Shown here piece after piece: positions 21,331 to 21,421 of a stretch of 21,421 nucleotides of DNA. A program made the translations under genes and the position numbers. The notes beneath the pieces were generated by a model. That model worked only from the letters and a program-made list of their open reading frames with translations, was not told where the DNA came from and searched no databases. The stretch spans positions 1-21,421 of the forward strand of contig CAZKTO010000056.1 in NCBI GenBank assembly GCA_964555685.1, written 5' to 3'. Source of the stretch: CAZKTO01 sp964555685. Its GTDB lineage: Bacteria; Chloroflexota; Dehalococcoidia; SHYB01. How positions within the stretch are numbered: the stretch's first letter is position 1; every line of letters starts with the position of its first letter.

Positions 21331-21375
21331 CCCGGCGGGTGAAACGGAGAGGGCCCGGCGCCCGCCGGGTCTTTT
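21331..21375 (+). terminator. Possible plus-strand terminator with a competing stem
   Basis: CCCGGCG (21354-21360) and CGCCGGG (21363-21369) form a short GC stem followed by TCTTTT (21370-21375). CCCGGCGGG (21331-21339) can instead pair with CCCGCCGGG (21361-21369) over 9 bp, so two stems share one arm. No plus-strand gene in the window ends here. It could be a leader attenuator of a gene to the right or a stop for antisense RNA. The stem is small, so confidence is low. Confidence 0.35.
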
Positions 21376-21421
21376 AGTGTTCGTTGAAGGGACACCGGTT
21401 GAGGAGACGCAGTGGGTGAGC

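Overview
The window is very GC-rich coding DNA, densely packed with short or overlapping gene junctions. It holds a hopanoid (bacterial sterol analogue) biosynthesis operon joined to MEP isoprenoid genes. This fits GC-rich soil or sediment lineages such as Rokubacteria/Methylomirabilota, but that placement is inferred from composition and gene content. No rRNA, tRNA, CRISPR array or transposase was seen.

Left part, 1-5158. The 5' end of pdxS (minus strand) and a plus-strand potassium operon are divergent. Each has a recognisable sigma70-type promoter, and a 21-bp perfect inverted repeat lies between them. The plus operon runs ktrB-like channel, ktrA-like RCK protein, universal stress protein, RCK_N-only protein, second full RCK protein, then pheA (prephenate dehydratase).

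Right part, 5161-21199. Everything is on the minus strand and is read from right to left. A strong promoter (TTGACA, 17-bp spacer, extended -10) precedes dxs. Then follow a polyprenyl diphosphate synthase, a 150-bp gap with a nested inverted repeat, hpnH, a small unknown protein, hpnG, a truncated hpnA, shc, ispG, a HicA-HicB toxin-antitoxin pair, hpnC, hpnD, hpnE, a 2-hydroxyacid dehydrogenase homologue, an FGGY sugar kinase and a class II aldolase. Several junctions are 1-14 nt overlaps, which suggests translational coupling.

Working model. Dxs and IspG supply isoprenoid precursors and the prenyl synthase makes the prenyl diphosphate. HpnC, HpnD and HpnE turn it into squalene, and Shc cyclises squalene to hopene. 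HpnH adds the adenosyl group and HpnG removes adenine, giving the ribosyl side chain. The last three genes form a sugar-processing module whose link to hopanoids is unexplained.

Most notable points: (a) the dehydrogenase/kinase/aldolase module coupled to hpnE, with a dehydrogenase lacking two of its three catalytic residues; (b) an AT-richer insert carrying HicAB that interrupts the operon and appears to have replaced the 5' end of hpnC; (c) an hpnA reduced to its first third; (d) an unrecognised 118-residue protein between hpnH and hpnG; (e) Dxs with Asn in place of a normally essential His.
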